Shown one piece after another: positions 19,979 to 28,166 of a DNA stretch of 64,000 nucleotides. The position numbers were made by a program, and so were the translations under genes. Origin of the DNA: Mesorhizobium waimense (GTDB lineage: Bacteria; Pseudomonadota; Alphaproteobacteria; Rhizobiales; Rhizobiaceae); assembly GCF_003601975.1 (NCBI RefSeq), contig NZ_QZWZ01000030.1:1-64000 (forward strand), written 5' to 3'. Under the pieces are notes generated by a model, which was not told where the DNA came from, ran no database searches, and saw only the letters and a program-made list of their open reading frames with translations. The first letter of the stretch is position 1, and each line of letters starts with the position of its first letter.

Positions 19979-20421
19979 AGATCAGACCTCGCCCCTAGGG
20001 AAAAATTGGGTGCGGCATGCCCCTCAGCCACTACCGCTACGCGGCTTATGCAAGTGTTCGCGGTGTGTGTCAATTAAAGTCAATACCGGTGCGACCGTTT
20101 CGCGCAGATTTTTACCCTTATCGTTATTGCGTGCCTAAAGCGTAATCACGGGTGCGGCTTCCATTCCCCTACGGCTGGGTAGCGCTGGCTACCGGGCCTC
20201 TCGCGTCCAGGGCGGAAGCGCCCAACCGATTGGGTCCGAGGTCAGGTCCGGGCTGAGTCGGGGTTCATATCCACCACCTTGTCTCCAAAATCATCTGTCC
20301 TTGACCGGGAGCGTTGCAGGGTTGCTGATCGACAAGCCTATCCAGCGAGAAGTGCCCCATATGGAGGCGCGATTACCGGTTTCATTCAAAACAGTAGGCC
20401 CTGGCTGCTGCCGGCAATGGC
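19979..20421. other. Intergenic region upstream of pyrE
   Basis: About 440 bases. It should contain the pyrE promoter (minus strand) but no clear -35/-10 pair was found. A GGGTTC-like stretch near 20260 was tested for tRNA folding by eye and does not give a cloverleaf. Confidence 0.35.
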
Positions 20422-20643
20422 TCAACTCACGTCGTCAGCGCGAACCGCCGCATCCATTGTTTCGCTTCGAGCGCAGGAACGCTCCCTTCTGATTGCGTCG
20501 CAGGATTCCGTGAAGGCGACGTCCAGCAGATAACCGATAAATTCCAGCCCGTGAGAGGCGGCCATCTGGCGCAGTTCGTCGAGCCGGCAGACGATAACGC
20601 CAAGTGCTTCGCCGCGGGCTTTTGTTAGTTCATTATCCGTCAT
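20422..20643 (-). CDS. Small hypothetical protein downstream of nadC
   Basis: A 73-residue acidic-helical protein beginning MTDNELTKARGEALGVIV and containing RLDELRQMAASHGLEFIGYL. The ATG at 20643 follows GAGGGGAGAG, a good ribosome binding site; an upstream in-frame ATG at 20703 lacks one. It lies 128 bases after nadC on the same strand and may be co-transcribed. I do not know its function. Confidence 0.55.
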   Translation of the reverse strand: MTDNELTKARGEALGVIVCRLDELRQMAASHGLEFIGYLLDVAFTESCDAIRRERSCARSETMDAAVRADDVS

Positions 20644-20771
20644 CTCTCCCCTCGCCAATCTGGAGCGTATCGCCGGGCAGCCTGCACTCTTGCATGGAGG
20701 CACCTACAGGAGTGGTGCTGGCGAGCTTACCACTCGCGCATTCCCGGCAAGACCGGATCATGTCCGCCCCA

Positions 20772-21653
20772 TCAGTTCAGACGCCTGCTGCAGTTGGCAC
20801 CCACCGGCACATCCAAGCCGATATCGAGGATCGGCGCGCTGTGGGTCAGCCAGCCAACCGAGATAAGGTCGACGCCAGTCGTCGCTATTGCCGCGGCGCT
20901 CGCCAGCGTTACCCGACCGGAGGCTTCCGTGATCGCGCGGCCGCCGACCATCGCGACAGCCTGAGCAAGCTCTTCGACCGACATGTTGTCGAGGAGCACG
21001 GCGTCGACGCTCGCCTGAAGCGCCATCTCAAGCTGCTCCAGCGTGTCGACCTCGACCTCGATCTTGACCATGTGGCCTATGGCGCTGCGCGCCCGCTCGA
21101 TTGCGGTACGAATGTCGCCCGCAATGGCGATGTGGTTGTCCTTGATAAGCACGGCGTCGTCGAGCGCGAAACGGTGATTGGCGCCGCCTCCGGCACGTAC
21201 GGCATATTTTTCCAGGACACGCAGTCCGGGCGTCGTCTTTCGTGTGCACACGATTTTTGCGTTATGCCCGCGTACCGCATCCACCAGCGCGGCGGTAGCT
21301 GTCGCAATGCCGCTCAGCCTGGAGAGGAAATTGAGCGCCGTCCGCTCGGCCGCCAGCAGGCTGCGCGCCGGTCCGCGGACATTCGCGATGGTTTCCCCAG
21401 CCGAAACTTTGCCACCCTCCGGACACTGCAACTGCATGCTGATGCCAGGATCGACGAGCAGGAAGGCAAACATTACCAGATCAAGCCCAGCAACAACGCC
21501 AGCCTGCCGCGCGTTCAGTGCAAACGTCGCTTTGCAGTCGGCGGGGATGATTGCGTCGCTCGTGATGTCGCCGGCTCTGCCCAAGTCCTCAAGCAGTGCG
21601 CTGCGCACAATGGGTTCCATGATGATCTGGGGAAGCGGTGCAAGTGAAGTCAT
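20772..21653 (-). CDS. nadC: Nicotinate-nucleotide pyrophosphorylase
   Basis: NadC converts quinolinate and PRPP to nicotinate mononucleotide and CO2. The 293-residue protein shows ALLEDLGRAGDITSD, the catalytic-site block RTALNFLSRLSGIAT, CTRKTTPGLRVLEKYAV and the C-terminal LDNMSVEEL and EASGRVTLASA strands. The ATG at 21653 is used because it sits next to the nadB stop; the longer in-frame extension would overlap nadB. It is the last nad gene of the operon and is intact. Confidence 0.93.
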   Translation of the reverse strand: MTSLAPLPQIIMEPIVRSALLEDLGRAGDITSDAIIPADCKATFALNARQAGVVAGLDLVMFAFLLVDPGISMQLQCPEGGKVSAGETIANVRGPARSLLAAERTALNFLSRLSGIATATAALVDAVRGHNAKIVCTRKTTPGLRVLEKYAVRAGGGANHRFALDDAVLIKDNHIAIAGDIRTAIERARSAIGHMVKIEVEVDTLEQLEMALQASVDAVLLDNMSVEELAQAVAMVGGRAITEASGRVTLASAAAIATTGVDLISVGWLTHSAPILDIGLDVPVGANCSRRLN

Positions 21654-21654
21654 T

Positions 21655-23109
21655 TCAACAGCTCCGTTCGGACATTTGCCAACTGAGTGCAACGGCGCTC
21701 TCGAAGGCCGAGCATAGCGTCAGTCGCGAGGGGAGGACGGCCCCATCGCGCGCGGGGAAATCAGACCGGTAATTCGAGCCGCGGCTCTCCTCACGTCGAA
21801 GCTCCGCAATCGAGATCAACATCGCCACCAGTCCCGGGCCGGCCGCCGCCGTCTCGCCAACGGCGATCGGCAGCAGAGCCGCCACGGTGGGGCGCAGCCC
21901 CTTGCCGTTGCGGACGATGCCAAGCGCATTCGAGACGAGTTGGCGCACGGGTGAAGGATCCGGTCGCACTGGAACGATTGCGGGAAGCCTGGGCCACTGC
22001 CAGCCGGCGCAAGTTCCGGCGATGCTTGTAGCCACCCAGGCTTCTGTTGCAACCGCCTGGGCTAGCGAGTTGCTGGCCAGCCGGTTGGCGCCGTGCAGCC
22101 CGGTGCATGCAACTTCGCCGCAGGCCCACAAGCCGGCAACAGAGCTGCGGCCCTCGGCATCCACGGCCACGCCACCCATGTGATAGTGCGCGGCCGGGCG
22201 TTCCGGGATCGGCTCGATGGCCGGATCGATGCCGGCCTGCCGGCAAGCCGCGTCCATCGCCGGAAAGCGTCGGGCGAATTTCTGGCCAAGGCATTGCCGG
22301 GCGTCGAGATAGACACGATGTCCGGCGGTGAGCTGACAGGAGATGGCCCGCGCGACCACGTCACGCGAGGCGAGCTCGGCGCCGGGCGTATTGGCAAGGA
22401 GGGCGGTCGGATGGAACTGCACGAATTCAAGATCGGCAAGCTCGGCGCCGGCGCAGGCGGCCAGCGCCAGCCCGTGCCCGAAGGAGCCAAGCGGATTCGT
22501 CATATCGCTGAAGAGGCCACCGATGCCGCCGCTCGCAAGCACCACGCGTCGCGTCGGCAGTGCGAAGGCGCCGCTATGTCGGGCCGCCAACACGCCCACA
22601 ATGCCGCCCTCCGCAACCACGAGGCGAAGGGCGGCCACGCCTTCCAGGACAGTGATCGAACGTGTTCGCCGCACCGCGGCGAGGAGCGTGCGGAACAACT
22701 CGCGGCCGGTGGCGTCGCCGGCGGCGTGCACGATCCGGCGACGCGAATGCGCAGCCTCAAGGCCGAGCCATAGTTTCCCATCCAGCGCGCGGTCGAAAGG
22801 AGCACCCAGAGGAATGAGGTGGTCGATTGCGTTGGGTAGGGCCTCGACCACCCGCATGGCCATCGTTTCGTCGCAAAGTCCATCGCCGGCGGCAAGCGTA
22901 TCGGTGAGGTGCAGTTCGGGGCTGTCGTCTTCGCCGAGGCTCGCCGCGAGCCCGCCCTGAGCCAGCGTGCTGGAGGCGTCCGTTCCAAGCGGGGTCCTGG
23001 AGAGAAGGACGACTGGTTGCGGCGCCAAGTGAAGCGCCGTCATCAGGCCGGCAATGCCCGCGCCGATGACTACTGGTGCACCGCAAATGTCCTGGATGTC
23101 GGCCGTCAT
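21655..23109 (-). CDS. nadB: L-aspartate oxidase with internal deletion
   Basis: NadB oxidises aspartate to iminoaspartate with FAD. The Rossmann motif VVIGAGIAGLMTALHL, QFHPTAL, ELASRDVVARA, AAHYHMGGVAVD and GLHGANRLASNSL are present in 484 residues. Between QFHPTAL and GAELASRD only a few residues remain, where relatives have about 30 more including the conserved EA-x-RGEG motif. The gap is in frame, so a protein would be made but probably without normal activity. The ATG at 23109 overlaps the nadA stop (ATGA). A longer start at 23136 lies inside nadA. Confidence 0.9.
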   Translation of the reverse strand: MTADIQDICGAPVVIGAGIAGLMTALHLAPQPVVLLSRTPLGTDASSTLAQGGLAASLGEDDSPELHLTDTLAAGDGLCDETMAMRVVEALPNAIDHLIPLGAPFDRALDGKLWLGLEAAHSRRRIVHAAGDATGRELFRTLLAAVRRTRSITVLEGVAALRLVVAEGGIVGVLAARHSGAFALPTRRVVLASGGIGGLFSDMTNPLGSFGHGLALAACAGAELADLEFVQFHPTALLANTPGAELASRDVVARAISCQLTAGHRVYLDARQCLGQKFARRFPAMDAACRQAGIDPAIEPIPERPAAHYHMGGVAVDAEGRSSVAGLWACGEVACTGLHGANRLASNSLAQAVATEAWVATSIAGTCAGWQWPRLPAIVPVRPDPSPVRQLVSNALGIVRNGKGLRPTVAALLPIAVGETAAAGPGLVAMLISIAELRREESRGSNYRSDFPARDGAVLPSRLTLCSAFESAVALSWQMSERSC

Positions 23110-24080
23110 ACAAAGAGCATGCGTTCCACAGCCCAACGGGCCCGCTCAGCCACATGGGGATCGATCGTGACGACGTGACGGGTTTCTTCGAGCGCGCTGC
23201 GGATGTTGGCGAGCGTGATGCGCTTCATGTGCGGGCACAGGTTGCAGGGGCGTACGAACTCGATTTCCGGATGTTCGACGGCAATGTTGTCACTCATCGA
23301 GCACTCCGTCATCAGCACCACACGCGCTGGCTTGTGCTGTCCGACGTAGTCCGACATCGCCGCCGTCGAGCCAGCGAAGTCTGCCTCCGCCACGACCTCC
23401 GGTGGACATTCAGGGTGAGCAAGCACCGTCACGCCGGGATAGGCCTCGCGCAGCTCTTGAATGTCGGACGCTGCGAAGCGCTCATGCACCTCGCACCCTC
23501 CCTTCCAGGCAATGATCTCGACTTTTGTCTGCGCGGCGATGTTTCTCGCCAGATATTCGTCGGGCAGCATGATCACGCGTGGCGCACCGAGCGATCTCAC
23601 CACTGCAAGCGCATTCCCCGAGGTGCAGCAGATGTCGGACTCAGCCTTCACGGCGGCGGAGGTGTTGACGTAGCTGACGACCGGAACGGAAGGGTAGCGA
23701 TGCCGCATCAGGCGCACATCCTCGGGCGTAATCGAGTCGGCAAGCGAGCAACCGGCTTCGAGATCCGGGATGAGCACGGTCTTGTCGGGATTAAGCAGCT
23801 TGGCCGTCTCAGCCATGAAATGCACGCCTGCGAGCACGATGACTTGCGCCTCGACCGTCATTGCCTTGCGGGCGAGGGCCAGGCTGTCGCCGACGATGTC
23901 GGCCACGCAATGAAGGATCTCCGGCGTCTGGTAGTTGTGGGCCAGGATGACCGCGTTGCGCTTCGCCTTGAGAGCCAGGATGGCGTCGATGTCGTCGCTG
24001 AAGGCCGGCCATTCGATTGACGGAATCACGCTTCTGACGCGGTCGTACAGGGAGGCGACCGTAGATAACGCCCGGGTCAT
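23106..24080 (-). CDS. nadA: Quinolinate synthase A
   Basis: NadA joins iminoaspartate and dihydroxyacetone phosphate to quinolinate using a [4Fe-4S] cluster. The 324-residue protein has AVILAHNYQTPEI, DSLALAR, VHFMAETAKLLNP, and the three cluster cysteines in EAGCSLAD, AHPECPPEV and RPCNLCPHMK. The ATG at 24080 follows CGGAGG. It lies 63 bases downstream of nrtR with its own candidate promoter and NrtR sites between, and overlaps nadB by four bases. Confidence 0.95.
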   Translation of the reverse strand: MTRALSTVASLYDRVRSVIPSIEWPAFSDDIDAILALKAKRNAVILAHNYQTPEILHCVADIVGDSLALARKAMTVEAQVIVLAGVHFMAETAKLLNPDKTVLIPDLEAGCSLADSITPEDVRLMRHRYPSVPVVSYVNTSAAVKAESDICCTSGNALAVVRSLGAPRVIMLPDEYLARNIAAQTKVEIIAWKGGCEVHERFAASDIQELREAYPGVTVLAHPECPPEVVAEADFAGSTAAMSDYVGQHKPARVVLMTECSMSDNIAVEHPEIEFVRPCNLCPHMKRITLANIRSALEETRHVVTIDPHVAERARWAVERMLFV

Positions 24081-24092
24081 CGGCGCCTCCGA

Positions 24093-24147
24093 TTATAGTC
24101 AATCTGGTTATAAGGGGATATTTCTACGTTGACTATAAGGATGTCAA
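24093..24147 (-). promoter_or_regulatory. nadA promoter with NrtR-type operator
   Basis: TTATAGTCAA (24093-24102) and its exact complement TTGACTATAA (24129-24138) flank 26 bases. The first is also half of a 21-bp imperfect palindrome ending GGTTATAA (24113). On the minus strand TTGACA (24147-24142) and GAAATA (24124-24119) are 17 bases apart. The spacing suggests NrtR represses nadABC from here when NAD precursors are ample. NrtR sites of this TATAGTC type are known; the assignment here is inference. Confidence 0.65.
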
Positions 24148-25106
24148 CCCCGCGCCAGCGGCAATTTTGTCCCAGCTATGACCGTCTCGTCGAGAATGGC
24201 ACGACGGAAGCGATAAAGCTTGGCGGGCCGCCCGCCGGTTTCCGTGGTGGTCTCGCCTGTTTCCTCGACTAGCTCCTGCTGCTCGATCAGGCGGCGGAAA
24301 TTCGGCTTGTTAACGAGCCTGCCGGCGAGCGCCTCCACGGTTCGCTGCAGCTGTAGAAGCGTGAAAACCGGCGCCATCAGCTCGAACACGACGGGCCTGT
24401 ATTTGATTTTGGAGCGCAACCGCGCAATACCTGTTGCCAGGATGCGGCGATGATCGGCGACCATCGATCTGCCCGGCATCGGGGCGAGGGCACCCGCATG
24501 CTGCCCGCCGCGAGCCGCCTCTTCAACCAACGCAGCCTCATAAAGCAGCTCATAGCGTTGAAGAACGAGCTCCTCGTTCCAGCCCCGATCGTCGAAGCCG
24601 AAAGCCACTGCTGCCCGCCGCTGGCGCTCGCGACGCGCCTCGGCCTCTGGCGCGCCTTGCGCCCATTCGATCAGGCGTGGGCGTAGAATATCCAGCACCA
24701 CCGGCGGCGTGCCGGAGCGATGGTCCTCCCACGGGAAGTAATCGTACCAGCTCCCCCAGCAGCACTTGGCCGAGGCGCTGGCATATTCTTCCCGGGTGAG
24801 AGCGAGATAGCTGATCGAAATCACGCGCTGCTGGTGCTCGTCGCCGATCCTGTCGCGGTCGGCGAATGTGTAGAGCTGCTCGATGTAACCAAGTGGCTGA
24901 CCGGTTTGCCGTTCGACCCATGCCCGAAGGCCCGACTGCAGCGAGCGGTGATCGAACTCGAACGGGCCCGACGGCAGTGTGGCCTGCCCGATGGTGAGAA
25001 CGCAAGGGTGCCCATCGGTGACCGCGACTACGACAGCGATCAGATCCGCCTTGACGTCGTTGGCCTTGCGTCCGGCGCGGCCTTTTCTGGTGCCTTTTGC
25101 GTCCAT
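24144..25106 (-). CDS. nrtR: NrtR, Nudix-related regulator of NAD metabolism
   Basis: A 320-residue regulator: an N-terminal Nudix-like domain (ADLIAVVVAVTDGHPCVLTI to about residue 200) and a C-terminal winged helix (LQRTVEALAGRLVNKPNFRR, then a wing TETGGRPAKLYRFR). NrtR proteins repress NAD synthesis genes and release DNA when bound by ADP-ribose. The start MDAKGTRKGRAG at 25106 fits family N-termini; an upstream TTG at 25160 would add 18 residues. It sits first in the nrtR-nadABC cluster. Confidence 0.88.
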   Translation of the reverse strand: MDAKGTRKGRAGRKANDVKADLIAVVVAVTDGHPCVLTIGQATLPSGPFEFDHRSLQSGLRAWVERQTGQPLGYIEQLYTFADRDRIGDEHQQRVISISYLALTREEYASASAKCCWGSWYDYFPWEDHRSGTPPVVLDILRPRLIEWAQGAPEAEARRERQRRAAVAFGFDDRGWNEELVLQRYELLYEAALVEEAARGGQHAGALAPMPGRSMVADHRRILATGIARLRSKIKYRPVVFELMAPVFTLLQLQRTVEALAGRLVNKPNFRRLIEQQELVEETGETTTETGGRPAKLYRFRRAILDETVIAGTKLPLARG

Positions 25107-25284
25107 GTTCCCCAAAATGGTCGCAGCCCCGCCGCGAAGGAACTCAATCGATTTAATCAATCTTTATCACGCCTGCCGGAGCGTCAACACAACCAATTGC
25201 GTGATTTTAGTTCTTCCTAGCTGCACAAATGGGCTTCAAACGCGACACCGGCCGGCGGTAACGTAAGGGAAGGCAACTTCGAGC

Positions 25285-25740
25285 GCGGTCGGGGAGGCAA
25301 ATGCCATCACACCTCCGGATATTCGTTCCCGCAGGCGCGGAACGCCGCTGGTTGGCCTGCGGGCAGGGCGAGCGCGAAGCTGGTTGATTGCGCGCCGCGA
25401 CATCGTTCTTGTCGGTGACAGCGTCGGCATCGTGCTGCATGGCCCGCCAGCCACCCTCGGCGTTACTCCGTAACATGATGATCATGCATGGCCTGGCGCT
25501 GCGGAGCAGGCTAAAAACGAGCACTGACGGCCGTCGACTTGCCTTTCGACCCCCAGCACGAGGGTGCCAGGCATGCTTTCCATAATGCTGCCCGGCTGAT
25601 GGCGGGAACCGGCTGCGCGGCCGTCCAGCTCAAGCGCTGGCGAGCCGATGGCCCATCCGCTTGCTCGGTGCGCGGAAAACTGCGATCACGGCGATGCCGG
25701 CTTGACGTCGGTCAACGCTCTGGTCGCTTTCCGCGCGCCG
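25285..25740 (+). pseudogene. panB relic, third copy
   Basis: Fragments in several frames align to PanB: TPPDIRSRRRGTPLVGL, DIVLVGDSVGIVLHGPPATL, MMIMHGLALR, HEGARHAFHNAARLMAGTGC and AGLTSVNALVAFRA. These match in order the copy at 1921-2764. Many indels make it beyond repair. It lies between nrtR and the luxR remnant, about 23 kb from the other panB copies. Confidence 0.75.
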
Positions 25741-25744
25741 ACCC

Positions 25745-26177
25745 GGACGGCTCTCTTCGCCTCAACCGCCAGCTCCCGAACAGCCGAGGGCTGCGGTGTG
25801 ACCATTCCGATTGTCGATCGCCGGGGCGGTGTCGCGGCCGTGACCTTTGCCGCTGACGAACCCAATCGGTCGTTCCTGCTCGCCGCCGAGCGCTATGAAA
25901 CAGGCGCTTCAACTCATGGCGACCTGTTTCCACATTCACATTCGTCGCAAGCTTGTTACCGATCGAGTGATAAAATGGTATTGCGCTGACGCCCGGGAAT
26001 ATGAGTGCCCTGCAATGGGCGGCGCGCGGCAAGTCAGCGTGGGAGACCGGCTGCATCCTGGGCGTCAAGCGCCGTTCAGCCGCGTATCATCTGGACAATG
26101 CCAGGAAGAAGCTCGGCGTGCGCACAGTCATGCAAGCCGTGGTGCAGCTTTCGGCTTCCAACAACGGTCTTTTCTGA
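25745..26177 (+). pseudogene. LuxR/TraR-type regulator remnant
   Basis: The first part (RTAEGCGVTIPIVDRRGGVA, then AAVTFAADEPN) matches the acyl-homoserine-lactone-binding domain of TraR/LuxR proteins. After a frameshift near 25905, the C-terminus holds a LuxR helix-turn-helix: LQWAARGKSAWETGCILGVK and AAYHLDNARKKLGVRTVMQA, with stop at 26175. The start is not recognisable; it merges with panB relic DNA. It directly precedes traI, so it was probably a cognate or paralogous receptor gene. Confidence 0.75.
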
Positions 26178-26190
26178 CAAGCAGCTTTAC

Positions 26191-26208
26191 CCTGTACAGT
26201 TGCACAGG
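26191..26208 (+). promoter_or_regulatory. Candidate tra box (TraR site) upstream of traI
   Basis: CCTGTACAGTTGCACAGG is an 18-bp near-perfect palindrome of the lux/tra-box type, 59 bases before the traI start. In ICEMlSymR7A TraR activates the traI1-msi172-msi171 operon; this site would play that role. A functional TraR must come from elsewhere because the adjacent receptor gene is broken. Confidence 0.68.
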
Positions 26209-26267
26209 ATGCTTCGTGCTGAAGATTCGCCTCCAATGCCAGGGTGATCCCTTTAAGGAGGCCCAGC

Positions 26268-26900
26268 GTGATTCAGCTTGTTACACCCGATTGCTATGGC
26301 GACTTTGTCGACGAACTTCATGAAATGCACCGCTTGCGTTACCGCGTCTTCAAGGAGCGGCTGGACTGGCAGGTGCCGACCAACGGCCGCTACGAGATCG
26401 ATTGCTTCGATTCCTTGAAACCGCACTATCTCCTTTTGCGCGGTTTCGACGGTGCTGTCGAGGGATGCGCGCGGCTGCTTCCGTCGACCGGGCCCACCAT
26501 GCTGGGTAACACTTTTGCCGAGCTGTTGGAAGGCAAGGCGGCGCCCAGCGAGCCGGATATCTGGGAAAGCAGCCGCTTCGCCCTCGATCTTCAGCCATCG
26601 ACCCCCAAGGGGGCCGGCGGCGTGGCTGTCGCCACCTACGAACTCTTCGCCGGCATCATCGAATTCGGCCTGTCATGCAGTCTCGAGCGAATTGTCACGG
26701 TCACCGATCTGCGCATGGAGCGCATCCTGCGCCGCGCCGGCTGGCCGCTTGAGCGGATCGGCGAACCGCACGCGATCGGCCTCACCCGCGCAGTAGCCGG
26801 ATATCTCGACGTCTCGGCCGAGACGCTTGGTTCCATTCGGCGCAATGGCTGTTTCCATGGGCCGGTTCTGTGGGCGCCACTAGCCTGCGGCGCGACGTGA
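26268..26900 (+). CDS. traI1: Acyl-homoserine lactone synthase, LuxI/TraI family
   Basis: A 210-residue LuxI-type synthase making the quorum signal from acyl-ACP and S-adenosylmethionine. Conserved residues appear in MHRLRYRVFKERLDW (the Arg, Phe and Trp set), YEIDCFDSLKPHYLL (Asp pair) and EPDIWESSRFALD (Glu-Ser-Ser-Arg). The GTG at 26268 follows AAGGAGG by six bases and is preferred to an in-frame GTG at 26244. It heads the operon with the two fseA halves; the layout matches traI1-msi172-msi171 of M. loti R7A. Confidence 0.9.
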   Translation: MIQLVTPDCYGDFVDELHEMHRLRYRVFKERLDWQVPTNGRYEIDCFDSLKPHYLLLRGFDGAVEGCARLLPSTGPTMLGNTFAELLEGKAAPSEPDIWESSRFALDLQPSTPKGAGGVAVATYELFAGIIEFGLSCSLERIVTVTDLRMERILRRAGWPLERIGEPHAIGLTRAVAGYLDVSAETLGSIRRNGCFHGPVLWAPLACGAT

Positions 26901-26931
26901 TGCGTGGTCGGTTTGTCCGTGGGGCTTGTCC

Positions 26932-27186
26932 ATGAGGTCGGTGGAAGACACCGGCGCCGACTGGCCCGACTGGTGGGATGACAGGGCGTACCAGCATACG
27001 TTTCGTCTGACGCGGCGAGAGTGGGCCTGGGAGTTCTTGAGGCGCAATCCGGCATTCCGCAACGATCTGGCCAAAGCACTGGAGGGGGCCGAATGGCTCG
27101 GCAGTCCGATGTCGCTCGACATCATCGCGTCGCGCGTCGACCTGACGCGGTGGGGCGTTTTGTTTCGCGGACTCCTTGCGGCCTGA
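26932..27186 (+). CDS. msi172: FseA N-terminal half (Msi172-like, DUF6499)
   Basis: An 84-residue protein starting at ATG 26932, with WPDWWDDRAYQHTFRLTRRE and WAWEFLRRNPAFR typical of DUF6499. In ICEMlSymR7A the equivalent gene is joined to msi171 by +1 ribosomal slippage from UUU to UUC, giving the excision activator FseA that turns on rdfS. Here the codons GTT-TTG-TTT-CGC at 27157-27168 keep the same UUU-C. Ordinary decoding ends at the TGA at 27184. It lies 31 bases after traI. Confidence 0.82.
   Translation: MRSVEDTGADWPDWWDDRAYQHTFRLTRREWAWEFLRRNPAFRNDLAKALEGAEWLGSPMSLDIIASRVDLTRWGVLFRGLLAA
27163..27166 (+). promoter_or_regulatory. Programmed +1 frameshift site UUU-C
   Basis: The in-frame TTT codon at 27163-27165 is followed by C. 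Slippage of tRNA-Phe by one base onto TTC leads to a continuous reading WGVLF-ADSLRPDARVFWCPRQ, which resembles uninterrupted DUF6499-DUF2285 proteins. The published slippage in M. loti R7A has the same UUU-to-UUC nature. Sequence alone cannot show that slippage occurs here. Confidence 0.75.
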
Positions 27187-27739
27187 TGCGCGTGTATTTT
27201 GGTGTCCACGCCAATGTCCCTACGTCTTGCCGGTCACCGCCGAACCGGCATCTTCCTCGGCCGCGCCGCCCGCTTTCGATCTGACGGCGCCGCCATGTCG
27301 TGCCACGGTGCTTTTGGCGGGGGAGGCCCGCCAGCACGTTCTGTTGCGCCCTGCTGAGCGACATCTTCAGCTCGCGGTTTCGGGTGCGACAGTCGCTCAG
27401 CATGTGCGCCTGCAGGTCGACGCGATCTGGCCGGCCGGGCAGGCGAAGCATCGGCTATGGGCACTTGGATGCCTCAATAGCCTGGCGATGCGCGGACGGC
27501 TGCCGAATACCCTGTTTCGTGCGGAGGCGCGTGGCCGACGTCTCCGCTTCGTCCTTCGTGCACTCGATGGGTCGCTGTCGCGGGCAACGCACCGGGCCAT
27601 CGCCGAAACCCTGCTTGGCCAAGCGCGCGTCAGGGCCGATTGGGCTGATCCGCGCGATCATCTGCGCGACCTGGTCCGTCGCGCCATACGCCGCGGCCAT
27701 GCCCTCATGAACGATGGATACAAGGACCTGCTCACTTGA
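27176..27739 (+). CDS. msi171: FseA C-terminal half (Msi171-like, DUF2285)
   Basis: This frame is open up to the TGA at 27739 and joins the upstream half by +1 slippage at 27163. The core (LGCLNSLAMRGRLPNTLFRA is central; RRAIRRGHALMNDGYKDLL is at the end) is a DUF2285 domain, the same family as the antiactivator encoded at 27770. Bases 27164-27175 belong to the fused reading; a TTG at 27176 is a poor independent start. Separate translation is unproven. The product probably works mainly as part of FseA. Confidence 0.78.
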   Translation: MRPDARVFWCPRQCPYVLPVTAEPASSSAAPPAFDLTAPPCRATVLLAGEARQHVLLRPAERHLQLAVSGATVAQHVRLQVDAIWPAGQAKHRLWALGCLNSLAMRGRLPNTLFRAEARGRRLRFVLRALDGSLSRATHRAIAETLLGQARVRADWADPRDHLRDLVRRAIRRGHALMNDGYKDLLT

Positions 27740-27769
27740 AAATGCGGTGTGGTGCACCCGAGCAAATGG

Positions 27770-28045
27770 TCAGCTGCCGAACAATTCCTTGTAGCCCGTC
27801 GTCACCATCCAATTTGCACGTCGCAGATGACTGTCAAGCGACTTTAGGGCTCGCTCCGGTTCGCATGCCGGGTCGATGCCGAGAATGACTTGCGCCATCT
27901 CTTCCTTGCTTGCGTTGTCGGCCGATGCATCCAGCAGCCGCAGGTAGATCGTAAAATGCTCCCTGTCGTAGGCCGTGAGACTGCCTGACCAGGGGACTTC
28001 GTCGACAACGGGTTCATTAGGCTCGAGGCGCGACCTGTTTCCCAA
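27770..28045 (-). CDS. qseM: QseM-like antiactivator (DUF2285)
   Basis: A 91-residue DUF2285 protein with LTAYDREHFTIYLRLLDASA and a final RRANWMVTTGYKELFGS similar to the FseA C-terminus. In M. loti R7A QseM binds and blocks both TraR and FseA, holding the island in the chromosome. The start is a TTG at 28045 preceded by GAGAGAGAG. It is divergent from qseC and convergent with fseA, the same arrangement as the model. Confidence 0.8.
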   Translation of the reverse strand: MGNRSRLEPNEPVVDEVPWSGSLTAYDREHFTIYLRLLDASADNASKEEMAQVILGIDPACEPERALKSLDSHLRRANWMVTTGYKELFGS

Positions 28046-28097
28046 TTCTCTCTCTCTCGGTTTGTAGGATCCCGCGTCCGCCCTGACGCTCGGTCAA

Positions 28098-28114
28098 TAT
28101 CCTAAAATGGGATA
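28098..28114 (+). promoter_or_regulatory. Candidate QseC operator
   Basis: TATCCTAAAATGGGATA is a palindrome of TATCC and GGATA with a seven-base spacer, placed in the 121-base divergent region between qseM and qseC. QseC-type XRE repressors in the model control both promoters from such paired sites. A second similar site was not clearly seen. Confidence 0.55.
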
Positions 28115-28166
28115 CTTCGAACTGAGATTAGTCGGCGAGCCGGTTCCTTCCTGGCCGGTTCGCAAA

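Noticed and set aside
20160..20285. tRNA-like stretch with GGGTTC
   Set aside because: No acceptor or anticodon stem pairs could be drawn; no discriminator or CCA-type end.
28107..28166. N-terminal extension of the QseC-like protein from ATG 28107
   Set aside because: The codon lies within the TATCC/GGATA operator palindrome, and the extension is not part of the XRE domain.
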